A stretch of DNA of 64,000 nt from Arthrobacter sp. ISL-95 (GTDB taxonomy: Bacteria; Actinomycetota; Actinomycetes; Actinomycetales; Micrococcaceae): assembly GCF_018613695.1 (NCBI RefSeq), contig NZ_JAGGPR010000003.1:62001-126000 (forward strand), written 5' to 3'. Both the position numbers and the translations under genes were made by a program. The notes beneath the pieces are model-generated. The model worked only from the letters and a program-made list of their open reading frames with translations, made no database searches and was not told the DNA's origin. Of this stretch, positions 8,000-16,985 are shown one piece after another. Position 1 is the first letter of the stretch. Every line of letters begins with the position of its first letter.

Positions 8000-9457
8000 A
8001 TGACTGCCGAGAGCTCCCGGGAATTCGATGTAATCGTGATCGGCGCGGGCGCCGTTGGAGAAAACGTAGCGGACCGGGTGGTTCGAGGCGGCCTGACTGC
8101 GGTGATCATCGAAAGCGAGCTGGTGGGCGGCGAGTGCTCTTACTGGGCGTGCATCCCTTCGAAGGCGCTCCTCCGTCCAGGAAGCGTGCTCCACGCCGCC
8201 CAAGTGATACCCGGAGCCAAGGAGGCCATTACTGGAACCGTGGACGCCGAGGCTGCGCTGAAGCACCGTGACTGGTTCACCAATAATTGGCAGGACGGCA
8301 GCCAGGTTGAGTGGCTGGACAGCGCAGGCATTGAGTTGATCCGTGGCCGTGGCCGAATCACTGGCCCGCGCGAAGTCCAGGTGGATGGGCTCGATGGCAA
8401 CAACTACTCGCTCAAAGCCCACCACGCCGTGGTGATCGCGACAGGTTCAACCCCCACCATTCCGGATATTGACGGCCTCAGCGACGTACCTTTCTGGACG
8501 ACCCGCGGCGCCACGGCAGCCAAGGAAGTCCCGAAGCGTTTTGTGGTTCTCGGTGGAGGCGTAGCAGGGGTGGAGATGGCGCAGGCGTTCGCCCGCCTCG
8601 GCTCGGACGTCACGCTGATCGCCCGCGGCCGCCTGCTGAGCAGCTACCCGGAGGAAGCGGCTGATCTGGTGTTGGCCGGGCTTCGCGCCGACGGCGTCAC
8701 TGTCCACGTCCACACCGATATGCAGAAAACGGAGAAGAACGACGACGGGTCAGTGACAGTCACGTTCGACGGCAAGTCACTCACGGCCGATAAACTCCTG
8801 GTCGCTTCCGGACGGCACCCCGCCCTGGCCAATCTGGGCTTGGAAAATGTGGGCGTCGAAGCGGAGGACGGCAAACCTCTGCGCCTCACCACCGATGCCA
8901 GCGGACTCGTTGAAGGTCCAGCGAGCGATGGCACCAGCGGACTGTGGCTCTACGCCGCCGGAGACGCAGCCGGCCAGGTGCTGTTGACCCACCAGGGAAA
9001 ATACGAGGCCCGTGCTACCGGCGATTCAATCGTGGCAAGGGCCAACGGCAAGCTCCAAGGTGCGCCCCAACCGTGGAGCCCCTATGCCCACACAGCCAAT
9101 GACCATGCCGTCCCGAGCGTCGTGTTCACCGATCCCGAGGTTGCCTCAGTTGGCCCGAGCCTGGAGCAGGCGCTGCTGCAGGGCAAGAACGTCACCGGCG
9201 TGGAACTCCCCATCAACGTCTCCGGCTCCCAACTGCACTCCCCCGACTACAAGGGCTGGGCGCAGATGGTGGTGGATGAGGATCGGAAAGTCATTCTGGG
9301 CGCCACGTTCGTGGGCCCTGGCGTTGCAGAACTCCTCCATTCCGCAACGATCGCGATCGTGGGCGAGGTGCCCCTGGACCGCTTGTGGCATGCAGTTCCG
9401 TCCTACCCCACCATCAGCGAAGTGTGGCTGCGGCTCCTGGAGAAGTACGGACTCTAA
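8000..9457 (+). CDS. FAD-dependent NAD(P)H disulfide oxidoreductase (Lpd/LpdA-like)
   Basis: A 485-residue class I flavoprotein disulfide reductase. It has the FAD-binding DVIVIGAGAVGE, the redox-active cysteine pair in GGECSYWACIPSK, the second Rossmann motif VVLGGGVAGVEMA, the FAD segment LYAAGDAAG, and a C-terminal HAVPSYPTISE in place of the usual HAHPT-E dyad. The SYW insert in the disulfide loop differs from canonical GGTCLNVGC of dihydrolipoamide dehydrogenases, so it may be an LpdA-like quinone or NAD(P)H dehydrogenase rather than the E3 of a dehydrogenase complex. No 2-oxoacid dehydrogenase genes are nearby. The substrate is uncertain. Confidence 0.9.
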   Translation: MTAESSREFDVIVIGAGAVGENVADRVVRGGLTAVIIESELVGGECSYWACIPSKALLRPGSVLHAAQVIPGAKEAITGTVDAEAALKHRDWFTNNWQDGSQVEWLDSAGIELIRGRGRITGPREVQVDGLDGNNYSLKAHHAVVIATGSTPTIPDIDGLSDVPFWTTRGATAAKEVPKRFVVLGGGVAGVEMAQAFARLGSDVTLIARGRLLSSYPEEAADLVLAGLRADGVTVHVHTDMQKTEKNDDGSVTVTFDGKSLTADKLLVASGRHPALANLGLENVGVEAEDGKPLRLTTDASGLVEGPASDGTSGLWLYAAGDAAGQVLLTHQGKYEARATGDSIVARANGKLQGAPQPWSPYAHTANDHAVPSVVFTDPEVASVGPSLEQALLQGKNVTGVELPINVSGSQLHSPDYKGWAQMVVDEDRKVILGATFVGPGVAELLHSATIAIVGEVPLDRLWHAVPSYPTISEVWLRLLEKYGL

Positions 9458-9465
9458 AGTTCTAT

Positions 9466-9494
9466 TTGAACTGACTGGTCAGTTTAGTTAGACT
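9466..9494 (+). promoter_or_regulatory. Promoter with embedded TetR-type operator
   Basis: -35 TTGAAC (9466-9471), 17-base spacer, -10 TAGACT (9489-9494). A perfect 7+2+7 palindrome AACTGAC-TG-GTCAGTT (9469-9484) overlaps the -35 and fills most of the spacer. The third gene of the operon encodes a TetR repressor, the obvious candidate to bind here. Confidence 0.72.
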
Positions 9495-9528
9495 TTCAGC
9501 AGACACCATTTCTGCGAAAGGCCTCATT

Positions 9529-10335
9529 GTGCTGTCCGTACAGCAACTTCAGATCAACGGCCGCCGGGGCGATCTCCTTCCGGCAACGTCACTTCAAGTC
9601 CGCCGCGGCGAACTCCTGCTCGTCGCTGGAGAGGGCCAGGACCAGCGGACAGCTTTGGCGTTGGCTTTGAGCGGGCGCATGAAGCCAAGCAACGGCGTCC
9701 TCAGCTGGGACACCACCACCAAGACCAAGAAGATCCGCCTTGCCAGCGCGCTGGTGGACTCTCCCGGCGTCAACGAACCCGAGCAACACCTCAGCGTCCG
9801 CGACCTCGTCACCGAGGACCTCTCCCTCATCCCGCGCCGTTACCGCGGCGCGCTGCTGAGCAAACCGTGGCTGAAGGTCAACAGCTTTGAAGACATTGCT
9901 GGTCTCTGGATAGAACAAATTCCCGCCGCACGCCGCTTGGAACTCCTCACCGCACTCGCTTTGGCAGATCCAGCCACAGACCTCCTCGTGGTGGACTCCC
10001 CGGACCGCCACAGCGCCGATCCCTCGGCCTGGTTGCCCCGGCTTCAGGCATTGGCGTCCGACGCCGGGCGCCCGCTTGCCGTCGTCGCGGTCGTAAGTGC
10101 CCTCCCGGACAACTGGACGGGCGCCGCCGCGGCGATCGGCAACTCCGTCATGCACCCCCCTGAACCGGACGCCGAAGCTGCCCCCGCCCAGCCCAAGCCG
10201 ACCACCGTCGTCGAGACCAAAACAGTCGTCGAGCCCAAAGCCAAGCACGCGGCCCAACCGGCGTCTGAAACACCTGCAGCCACCTCAGCAGCTGCCAAAC
10301 CTGAATCCGAAAACCTTCAAAGGACTGCAAAGTGA
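9529..10335 (+). CDS. ABC-type ATP-binding-like protein with degenerate Walker A
   Basis: A 268-residue protein with the outline of an ABC nucleotide-binding domain (VQQLQINGRRGDLLPATSL at the start, LVVDSPDRHS near the Walker B position). The P-loop reads GEGQDQRTA instead of GxxGxGKS/T, so the essential lysine is missing, and no clear LSGGQ signature is visible. A Pro/Ala/Lys/Thr-rich tail fills the last ~70 residues. It starts at a GTG with GAAAGG upstream, and its stop overlaps the YhgE/Pip gene by four bases. It probably acts as a non-hydrolysing partner of that membrane protein. The role is inferred. Confidence 0.75.
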   Translation: MLSVQQLQINGRRGDLLPATSLQVRRGELLLVAGEGQDQRTALALALSGRMKPSNGVLSWDTTTKTKKIRLASALVDSPGVNEPEQHLSVRDLVTEDLSLIPRRYRGALLSKPWLKVNSFEDIAGLWIEQIPAARRLELLTALALADPATDLLVVDSPDRHSADPSAWLPRLQALASDAGRPLAVVAVVSALPDNWTGAAAAIGNSVMHPPEPDAEAAPAQPKPTTVVETKTVVEPKAKHAAQPASETPAATSAAAKPESENLQRTAK

Positions 10336-12368
10336 CTGTTCTGCGGCTGGCCCGCTCCGAACTCAAGCGCATGACCGGCGGGCTCCTGCCCAAGCTGACC
10401 ATCCTCGCCCTCACCATGGTGCCGTTGCTCTATGGGGCGGTGTACCTTTACGCGAACTGGGATCCGTACGGAAACCTGAACCAGATCGACGCCGCCTTGG
10501 TGGTTGAGGATACGGGTGCCACGTCGTCGGACGGCACACAACTGCAAGCGGGCAAGAAGGTGGCAGACAGCCTGGTTGAGGGCCACGTCTTCAACTGGAA
10601 GCAGGTGTCCAGTGCTGAGGATGCAGATGCTGGTGTTCGCACGGGTGAATATGCCTTCGCCCTGCGCATCCCCAAAGATTTCTCTTCAAATCTGGTCTCC
10701 CCCGGCAGCTTCGACGCCGCCAACCAGGCCATGCTGCACGTCACCACCAACGATGCCAACAATTACCTCCTGAGCACCATCGTGGACAAGCTCACAACAG
10801 CCGTGCATTCAACGGTGGCCAAGGAAGTAGGCGAGGAAACGGCCAACCAGCTCCTCACCGGCTTCGGCACTATCCATGCGTCCATCGTCAAGGCCGCTGA
10901 CGGCGCCTCGGAGCTGGCCACGGGCGTGGGGAAACTCAGTGACGGCGCCGCGACGCTGCACAGCGGCACCACCCAGCTGGTCACTGGCGCGGATCAACTC
11001 GTGGCCGGGCAAACCCAATTGCGTGATGGTGCTGTGCAGCTGAACGCCGGCGCGGGCCAGCTGAGCTCGGGCCTGACCGAACTCAAGAACAAAACGGCAA
11101 CCCTGCCGACGGATTCGCAGAAACTCGCCGACGGAGCAGCTCAAGTAGCCGCCGGAAACGCCGAGCTGAACACGAAAGTCCAAGACGTCGTTGGGCAGCT
11201 CGAGGCCGCAGACAAGAACCTCCGCAACCGCGTGGTGGAATCGAACGCGCGGCTGGTCACGGCTGGTGTGCTGACGCAGGAGCAGGCGGACAAGGTCCTG
11301 GCAGACTTTGACTCCGCCGCAGCGTCCAGCCCCGTCGCCGATGCCAAGGCAAAAATCTCCGGCGACGCTGCCAAGATCCAGCAGCTCTCGGACGGTTCAG
11401 CCGCTGTGAGCGCCGGGGCATCCAAGCTGGCCGCCGCCACACCGGCCCTGACGGACGCGATCTCGCAGGCAGCAGACGGGGCCGGGCAGCTGAGCACGGG
11501 CGCGTCAACGTTGGCCGCCGGCCAGCAGACCGCTTTGGACGGCGCCGCCAAGCTCGACGACGGTGCCCGCCAACTCGATGACGGTGCGGGCCAGCTCGCC
11601 AGCGGCGCAGTGACTGCATCCGAAGGTTCACACACCTTGGCCACTGAGCTCGCCAAGGGCGCGGGCGACATCCCCAACCCCAACGATGATCAGAAGAACA
11701 GTGTGTCCAAGGTGATCGCGGATCCAGTGGCTGTGGACAACGTGTCCCAGGCCAAGGCAGGTTCCTACGGTGCCGGTCTGGCGCCCTTCTTCCTGACGCT
11801 CGCACTGTGGATCGGCGTGTTCATGCTGGTCCAAGCCATGCGACCCATCACCCAACGGGCCCTCGCGTCGAACGCCCCCGCCTGGAAAATCGCCGTCGGA
11901 GGTTGGTTGCCGTTCTTCGTGGTCTCGGTGCTGCAGGCCACCATCCTCACCTTGGTGGTGGACCTCGGTCTTGGCCTGAACCCCGCGCACCCCATCGGGA
12001 TGTGGCTGTTCATGCTGGCCGCCGTCATGGCGTTCAGCGCGATCATCCAAGGGATCGTGGCGCTCATGGGAACGCCCGGAAAGTTCGTGGTGCTGATCCT
12101 GCTGGTCCTGCAGCTCGTTTCCTCCGGTGGAACATTCCCGTGGCAGACCACGCCCATGCCGCTCCATGTTGTGCACGAGGTCCTGCCCATGGGATACGTA
12201 GTCACTGGCATGAGGCACCTGATCTACGGCGGTGAGCTCAGCATGATCTGGCCCACCGTGCTGGGCCTGCTTGGATACACTTTGCTGGGAGCGGCACTGT
12301 CAACGCTCGCCGTCCGCAAGCACAAAATGTGGACCCTCAAGACGCTGAAGCCGGAGATCGCAGTATGA
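10332..12368 (+). CDS. YhgE/Pip-family membrane protein
   Basis: A 678-residue integral membrane protein. One N-terminal membrane segment (about residues 18-36) is followed by a ~430-residue extracytoplasmic domain rich in DGAxxLxxG repeats (for example LSDGAATLHSG, QLRDGAVQLNAG), forming long helices. The C-terminal five or so membrane segments are of ABC-2 type (from LAPFFLTLALWIGVFML). The family includes the phage infection protein Pip and type VII secretion-related proteins; its biochemical role is not established. It overlaps both neighbours by four bases, indicating tight co-translation with the ATPase-like protein and the TetR repressor. Confidence 0.9.
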   Translation: MTVLRLARSELKRMTGGLLPKLTILALTMVPLLYGAVYLYANWDPYGNLNQIDAALVVEDTGATSSDGTQLQAGKKVADSLVEGHVFNWKQVSSAEDADAGVRTGEYAFALRIPKDFSSNLVSPGSFDAANQAMLHVTTNDANNYLLSTIVDKLTTAVHSTVAKEVGEETANQLLTGFGTIHASIVKAADGASELATGVGKLSDGAATLHSGTTQLVTGADQLVAGQTQLRDGAVQLNAGAGQLSSGLTELKNKTATLPTDSQKLADGAAQVAAGNAELNTKVQDVVGQLEAADKNLRNRVVESNARLVTAGVLTQEQADKVLADFDSAAASSPVADAKAKISGDAAKIQQLSDGSAAVSAGASKLAAATPALTDAISQAADGAGQLSTGASTLAAGQQTALDGAAKLDDGARQLDDGAGQLASGAVTASEGSHTLATELAKGAGDIPNPNDDQKNSVSKVIADPVAVDNVSQAKAGSYGAGLAPFFLTLALWIGVFMLVQAMRPITQRALASNAPAWKIAVGGWLPFFVVSVLQATILTLVVDLGLGLNPAHPIGMWLFMLAAVMAFSAIIQGIVALMGTPGKFVVLILLVLQLVSSGGTFPWQTTPMPLHVVHEVLPMGYVVTGMRHLIYGGELSMIWPTVLGLLGYTLLGAALSTLAVRKHKMWTLKTLKPEIAV

Positions 12369-13009
12369 GCACCACCGAGCCGGTCCCTTCCCAGTCAGAT
12401 TCCGGGGCAGGCGAGAAGAAGCTCCGCCCCGGCCGCACCAACGCCACCAAGCAGCGCCTGTTCGAGGCCTCCATGGAGCTGATCGGCGAGCGCGGCGCTG
12501 CGGGGGTGACCGTGGATGAGATCGCGGCCGCCGCCGGGGTGTCCAAGGGGACTGTATATTACAACTTCGGCAGTAAATCCGATCTGATCGCACAGTTGCT
12601 GCGGCATGGTGTGGACATCATGCTGGTCCGGCTGCAAGACGTCCGTGGTCAGAGCAACGATCCCCTGGAGTCCATGAACAACATGGTGGGGCAGGCCATG
12701 GAGTTCATGGACGATTACCCCTCCTTCGCCCGCCTGTGGGTCAGCGAAAACTGGCGCACTCCCGGCGAGTGGAGTGCCGTGTTTGCCGAACTTCGGGCTG
12801 AGCTCCTGGCCGTGATCGGCTCCGCCGTAGAGAGCGTCGCGGAAGGATACAAGGTTGATGAAAGCATCGCCCGAGGCTCTTTGGAGGCCGCGATTTTCGG
12901 GGCCATCTTCGTGGTGGGCCTGGACCGGCAGACGTACAACCCTGAACGCACGCGCGAGCAAAGCGTCGCAGCCGTGATGACCATCATGCATGGGTACGTC
13001 ATCAAGTAG
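12365..13009 (+). CDS. TetR-family repressor of the YhgE/Pip operon
   Basis: A 214-residue TetR protein with an N-terminal helix-turn-helix (residues about 20-65, including AAGVSKGTVYYNFGSKSDL) and a helical ligand domain. The ATG at 12365 overlaps the preceding TGA (ATGA). A perfect palindrome in the promoter of this same operon at 9469-9484 makes autorepression of the whole operon likely, with derepression when an envelope-active or hydrophobic ligand binds. Ligand unknown. Confidence 0.92.
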   Translation: MSTTEPVPSQSDSGAGEKKLRPGRTNATKQRLFEASMELIGERGAAGVTVDEIAAAAGVSKGTVYYNFGSKSDLIAQLLRHGVDIMLVRLQDVRGQSNDPLESMNNMVGQAMEFMDDYPSFARLWVSENWRTPGEWSAVFAELRAELLAVIGSAVESVAEGYKVDESIARGSLEAAIFGAIFVVGLDRQTYNPERTREQSVAAVMTIMHGYVIK

Positions 13010-13024
13010 CTCTGCCTCGCTCCC

Positions 13025-13095
13025 GTTGTGAGGCCCGCTCTGCATCCCACCGCCTCCCTGGCTTGGCTTGCAGGGCGCAGAGCAGGCCCCACAAC
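13025..13095. repeat. Intergenic palindrome, family B, copy 2
   Basis: A 71-base element with arms GTTGTGAGGCCCGCTCTGC and GCAGAGCAGGCCCCACAAC and an inner loop of about 33 bases. It lies 15 bases after the tetR stop, so it could also act as a transcript-end hairpin. Confidence 0.88.
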
Positions 13096-13144
13096 GGTAT
13101 TCAACTGCAATGTCCGACGGCGTGGCGCGGCCCCTTGGTCGGCG

Positions 13145-13783
13145 ATGATTAACCTCATGCGTCACATGGGGAACAGCGGGAAGCTTGCGGTGGTGGCTGC
13201 GTTCGTCTCGCTCGGGCTGCTGGTCCTGGCCGCTGTGGTGCTCGAGGAACTGGTGTTGTGTCTGTTCCTGGGCTCCGTGCTGGTCTGCTATCTCGCGTCC
13301 CTTGTCCAAGTGTTCAACCGCCGACGCTACTTGGTGGTTCTGCTTGGCGCGGCGGGCACCAGCCTGTTCATTGGTTGCAGCATCGCGTTCCTGCGAGTGT
13401 GGGGAATCGCCTTCAACCAGGACGCCGTTGCTCTCGGCAGTGCTGCAAGCACCCAGGACTCGGACATCTACTTCTACTTGGCAGCCGCGGCAGGAGTCGG
13501 GACGTTGGCGGTGCTGTTCCTCGGAGCGGTGGTGCCGTCGTTCGGTTCACGGGCTGTTATTCCTCCGAAGAGGCCCTCGACGGCGGCAAAGCGCACCTCC
13601 GCGACGCGCAAACCCGTTTCCCGTCCAGCTGCTCCTGCCAAGCGTCCTGCTACTTCGCTTCCTCGGACAGCGCTGGCCAAGTCAAGTCCCGCGAAGCGCC
13701 CCGCACCCCGTGCGCCAGCGGCGCCAGCCAAGCGTCCGACGTCGAGCGCTTCCACCCAACGCAGGCCGGCCCCAAAGCGCTAA
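13145..13783 (+). CDS. Small membrane protein with lysine/alanine/proline-rich tail
   Basis: About 212 residues. Four hydrophobic segments occupy roughly the first 130 residues, then comes a basic low-complexity cytoplasmic tail of about 75 residues built on PAKR/PSTAAKR-type repeats, like histone H1 or mycobacterial HupB tails. I do not recognise a named family for the membrane part. Such a tail could bind DNA, RNA or acidic surfaces near the membrane. The start is uncertain (ATGs at 13145, 13157 and 13166; no clear Shine-Dalgarno). It lies alone between palindromes of families B and A. Confidence 0.65.
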   Translation: MINLMRHMGNSGKLAVVAAFVSLGLLVLAAVVLEELVLCLFLGSVLVCYLASLVQVFNRRRYLVVLLGAAGTSLFIGCSIAFLRVWGIAFNQDAVALGSAASTQDSDIYFYLAAAAGVGTLAVLFLGAVVPSFGSRAVIPPKRPSTAAKRTSATRKPVSRPAAPAKRPATSLPRTALAKSSPAKRPAPRAPAAPAKRPTSSASTQRRPAPKR

Positions 13784-13786
13784 CGC

Positions 13787-13860
13787 CCCACCCAACTGAG
13801 TAGCAGCAGAGCGCGTTTTGAGCGCCCAAAACGCGCTGTACTGCGACTCAGTTGGGTGGG
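13787..13860. repeat. Intergenic palindrome, family A, copy 2
   Basis: A nearly perfect 74-base palindrome. Outer arms CCCACCCAACTGAGT/ACTCAGTTGGGTGGG, then AGCAGCAG against CTGTACTGC, and a centre AGCGCGTTTTGAGCG/CCCAAAACGCGCT. It starts three bases after the preceding stop and ends 17 bases before the next convergent stop. Same architecture as 5869-5934. Confidence 0.9.
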
Positions 13861-13877
13861 ACCTCAGTTGGGATGGG

Positions 13878-15296
13878 TTAGGAGTCGAAGCCCAGGCCCA
13901 GGGCGTCGAGGGCTTTGAGGATGAGGTTCCGTTTCCCCTGGTTGTGGTCTGCCCTGTCCATGGACCAGCGCGTCAGGTTGATTCCCAGGGAAGCCAAGGG
14001 CTCAGGAGGGAAGGGCAACGGGCGTTTCCTGACCATCTCCAACCGGCTGCGCTCGGTGTCCAGGCCGGCCAACAGGTCCAGGAGGACGTCGGCGGCGAAT
14101 GCCGTGGCACCAACCCCGAGTCCAGTGAAACCAGCCGCGTACGCCACCCGTCCCTTCCGTGCCGTGCCGAAGAACGCGCAGAACTGGGTGCTCGAATCGA
14201 TGGGTCCGGCCCACTTGTGGGTGAACTTCAGCCCCTCGAGTTGCGGGAACGTGGTGAAGAAGTGCGAGGCGATCTTCTCCCACGTCGCCGGCTGGTGTTC
14301 GTGCTTTTGGTCCACGCGCCGACCCCAGAAGTAGAGGGCGTCGTAGCCGCCGAACAGGATCCTGTGGTCCTTGGTGATGCGGTAATAGTGGAATTGGTTG
14401 GCTACGTCCCCAATGCCCTGCCGTTTGCCCCAGCCGATGGAGTCCAACTGCTCCGCGGTGAGTGGCTCGGTCATGAGCGCGTAGTCGTACACCGGCACTG
14501 TCATGAGCTGGTTGCGCTTCAGAAGTGACGGAAACACGTTGGTGCCCAGAACCACGTGTCCCGCTTCAACGTTGCCGCGCTCCGTGACAACCGTGACGCC
14601 GTGCTCATGGTCGTTCAACTCCCGCACGCGTGTGTCCTCGTAGATCACCACGCCGAGCTCTGTAGCCACCCGCGCCAACTCCAGGCCCAGTTTGTACGGA
14701 TGGACCATGGCCACAGAGTCTTTGTGCCAACGGCCCGCCAGGTAGGTGGGCGAGTTGACCTCTGCCCTCACGGCGTCCTGGTCCAGGAAAACGCTGCCGG
14801 TGGTGTAGTCCTCCTGGAGCCAAACCACTTGGTGGGGTTCCACGGCAACGTTGAGCTCACCTGTGCGTTCCCACTCGCAGTCCATGCCGTACTTCTCCAC
14901 GGCTTCCTGCATGCGGTCAAGGTTTTCCATGCCCAGCCTGTCCAGGGTTTCCAGCTCGTCCGGCCAACGGTTCTTACCATTCTCGTGGCCGTGGGTGAGG
15001 CTCGCCTCGCAGAAGCCGCCGTTGCGGCCCGAAGCTGCCCAGGCCACCCGCTCCCCTTCAAGCAGGATCACCGTCCTGCCGGGGTCGCGTTCCTTTGCGC
15101 GCAGGGCTGTCCACAGTCCGGTGTAGCCGCCGCCCACGATCACGAGGTCCGCGGCAGCATCACCGTCGAGTTGCGGGTAGCGTGTGGCTGAGTCCTTGAG
15201 GTGATCGATCCAGAACGGCCGGTGGGCCGCACCTTCCAAGGCACGTGCCACGACGGCGGTCTGAGGGGCGTTCCGTTCGAAAACGGTGGTATTCAC
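13878..15296 (-). CDS. FAD-dependent amine oxidase (DAO family; PuuB-like)
   Basis: A 472-residue oxidoreductase with N-terminal FAD motif VIVGGGYTGLWTA and the WAASGRNGGFCE segment typical of gamma-glutamylputrescine oxidase and related enzymes, which oxidise an amine to an aldehyde, NH3 and H2O2. The GTG at 15296 is preferred because AGGAG lies seven to eight bases upstream; an upstream GTG at 15323 would add nine residues. It is the last gene of a six-gene leftward operon, 66 bases after the ABC ATPase. With the aldehyde dehydrogenase at 23244 it forms an amine-to-acid pair. The true substrate is unknown. Confidence 0.85.
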   Translation of the reverse strand: MNTTVFERNAPQTAVVARALEGAAHRPFWIDHLKDSATRYPQLDGDAAADLVIVGGGYTGLWTALRAKERDPGRTVILLEGERVAWAASGRNGGFCEASLTHGHENGKNRWPDELETLDRLGMENLDRMQEAVEKYGMDCEWERTGELNVAVEPHQVVWLQEDYTTGSVFLDQDAVRAEVNSPTYLAGRWHKDSVAMVHPYKLGLELARVATELGVVIYEDTRVRELNDHEHGVTVVTERGNVEAGHVVLGTNVFPSLLKRNQLMTVPVYDYALMTEPLTAEQLDSIGWGKRQGIGDVANQFHYYRITKDHRILFGGYDALYFWGRRVDQKHEHQPATWEKIASHFFTTFPQLEGLKFTHKWAGPIDSSTQFCAFFGTARKGRVAYAAGFTGLGVGATAFAADVLLDLLAGLDTERSRLEMVRKRPLPFPPEPLASLGINLTRWSMDRADHNQGKRNLILKALDALGLGFDS

Positions 15297-15362
15297 GGGA
15301 AATTCTCCTGCTTCTGGGCGCACTCATGCGGCGCCGGGACTGGTGTTAGTGACCGGTACTGC

Positions 15363-16985
15363 TCAGGCAGTGACCGGTTCGGCGTCCCACAAGGGCCGGG
15401 GACGCGAGGCGATGAGGTTCCTCGTGTAGTCGTCCCCGGGGTCCTCAAGGATTCGGGCGGTAGGCCCTTGCTCCACAATCCGTCCCTGATGCATCACCAG
15501 TACCTCCGAGCACAAGCGCGAGACCACAGCCAGGTCATGGGTGACGAACAGGATGGTCAGTCCAAGCTGGTCCCGCAGTTCCTCAACAAGCTCCAGCACC
15601 TGGGCCTGAACCGAGACGTCCAAGGCGCTGGTGGCCTCGTCCAGAACCAGAAGGCGGGGGCGGGCAGCCAGCGCTTTTGCCAAGGCAACGCGTTGCCGTT
15701 GTCCACCCGAGAGTGCGCGAGGCAGAGCATCGATTCGTTCCGCTCCGATGCCCACCCGGCCCAGAAGGTTGCGGGCACTGTCCTTGGCTTCCTTGCGCCC
15801 CTGTTTCTGATGCAGGCGGAAGACGTCGGCCACTGCGTTCCCTACAGGGATGCGCGGGTCCAAAGACAGGTAGGGGTCCTGGAATACAATTTGGACGTCC
15901 TTAGCCAGGGTTTTCCGTTCGGAGGCGTTTAGGGGGCGGCGCGGACGGGGGACGTCCCGCAGGGTGAGTTCACCGGATGTGGCAGTTTCCAGAGCCACCA
16001 CAAGCCGGGCGAGAGTGGACTTTCCGGAGCCGGACTCCCCCACGATGCCCAAGGATCCGCCCTCCGGCAGGCTGAAATCTGCGGCGTCCAAGGCGGTAAT
16101 GATTTCGCCGCGGGGAAGTTGGTACGTTTTTGAGAGCCCCGAGACCTTCAGCAAAGGGGCCACTGCCGAATCCGGCCCGGGAGCGGCCGGAGAAGCTGAA
16201 GCAGCGCCTGACTCGATGACGGGAGTCGCCTCCACCAGCTGCCGTGTGTAGTCCTGCTCAGGAGTCAAGAACACAGTCCGGGTGGGCCCGTGTTCCACCA
16301 CCTCACCACGGCGGAGCACGTAGACCCGCTCACACAAACTGGCGGCAAGGTTGAGGTCGTGCGTGATGAAGAGCATGCCCATCCCCCGCGCCTGTTGCTC
16401 TTCACGCAAAATGTTCACGATCCCCGCTTGAGTTGTGACATCCAGGGCGGTGGTGGGCTCGTCGCACAGCAACAGATCCGGTGAGTTCAGGAGTGCCGCT
16501 GCAATCATGACGCGCTGGAGCATGCCGCCCGAGAGCTGGTGCGGATGCTGATCCATGAGTTCTTTGGCGCGCCGGAGCCCCACCTGTTCCAACTGCTTCA
16601 CAGCCCGTTCAGTGGCCTCGGACCGGGACAAACCATCAAACCGAAGCAGGGTTTCAGTGAGGAAGTCCCCCACGGTCCGGACGGGATTGATGCCCGCCCT
16701 GGGGTCCTGGAAGATCATGGAAGCGTGTCTCCGGCGCAGCTCCATGAGGCGTTGTTTGCTGGCTGTGAGGGTGTCCAGGCCCTGAACTGACACAAGGCCG
16801 GAGGACTCCGAGCCGCCGGGAAACAACCCCAGCGCGGCCCGGGTGGTCAGCGACTTACCTGAGCCGGACTCCCCCACCAAGGCGACAGCTTCGCCGTCGT
16901 TCACGTGCAGGGAGACGCTGTCCAGCAGCGGCGGCCTGCCCGGAAAGCCGAGCGTAAAGTTTTCGATCTGCAAGAGCTGGCTCAT
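15363..16985 (-). CDS. ABC transporter, tandem ATP-binding protein (DppDF-type fusion)
   Basis: A 540-residue protein with two complete nucleotide-binding domains, equivalent to fused DppD and DppF or GsiA. The first has Walker A GESGSGKS, signature LSGGM and Walker [13 protein letters not shown]. The second has [20 protein letters not shown] and [12 protein letters not shown]. All catalytic elements look intact. The ATG overlaps the preceding permease stop by four bases. It powers the two permeases encoded upstream for uptake of a peptide, amide or other small organic solute. Confidence 0.94.
   Translation of the reverse strand: MSQLLQIENFTLGFPGRPPLLDSVSLHVNDGEAVALVGESGSGKSLTTRAALGLFPGGSESSGLVSVQGLDTLTASKQRLMELRRRHASMIFQDPRAGINPVRTVGDFLTETLLRFDGLSRSEATERAVKQLEQVGLRRAKELMDQHPHQLSGGMLQRVMIAAALLNSPDLLLCDEPTTALDVTTQAGIVNILREEQQARGMGMLFITHDLNLAASLCERVYVLRRGEVVEHGPTRTVFLTPEQDYTRQLVEATPVIESGAASASPAAPGPDSAVAPLLKVSGLSKTYQLPRGEIITALDAADFSLPEGGSLGIVGESGSGKSTLARLVVALETATSGELTLRDVPRPRRPLNASERKTLAKDVQIVFQDPYLSLDPRIPVGNAVADVFRLHQKQGRKEAKDSARNLLGRVGIGAERIDALPRALSGGQRQRVALAKALAARPRLLVLDEATSALDVSVQAQVLELVEELRDQLGLTILFVTHDLAVVSRLCSEVLVMHQGRIVEQGPTARILEDPGDDYTRNLIASRPRPLWDAEPVTA

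Noticed and set aside
11628..12218. Minus-strand frame with His/Gln-rich translation inside the YhgE/Pip gene
   Set aside because: Lies entirely within the coding strand of the membrane protein and shows skewed shadow composition.
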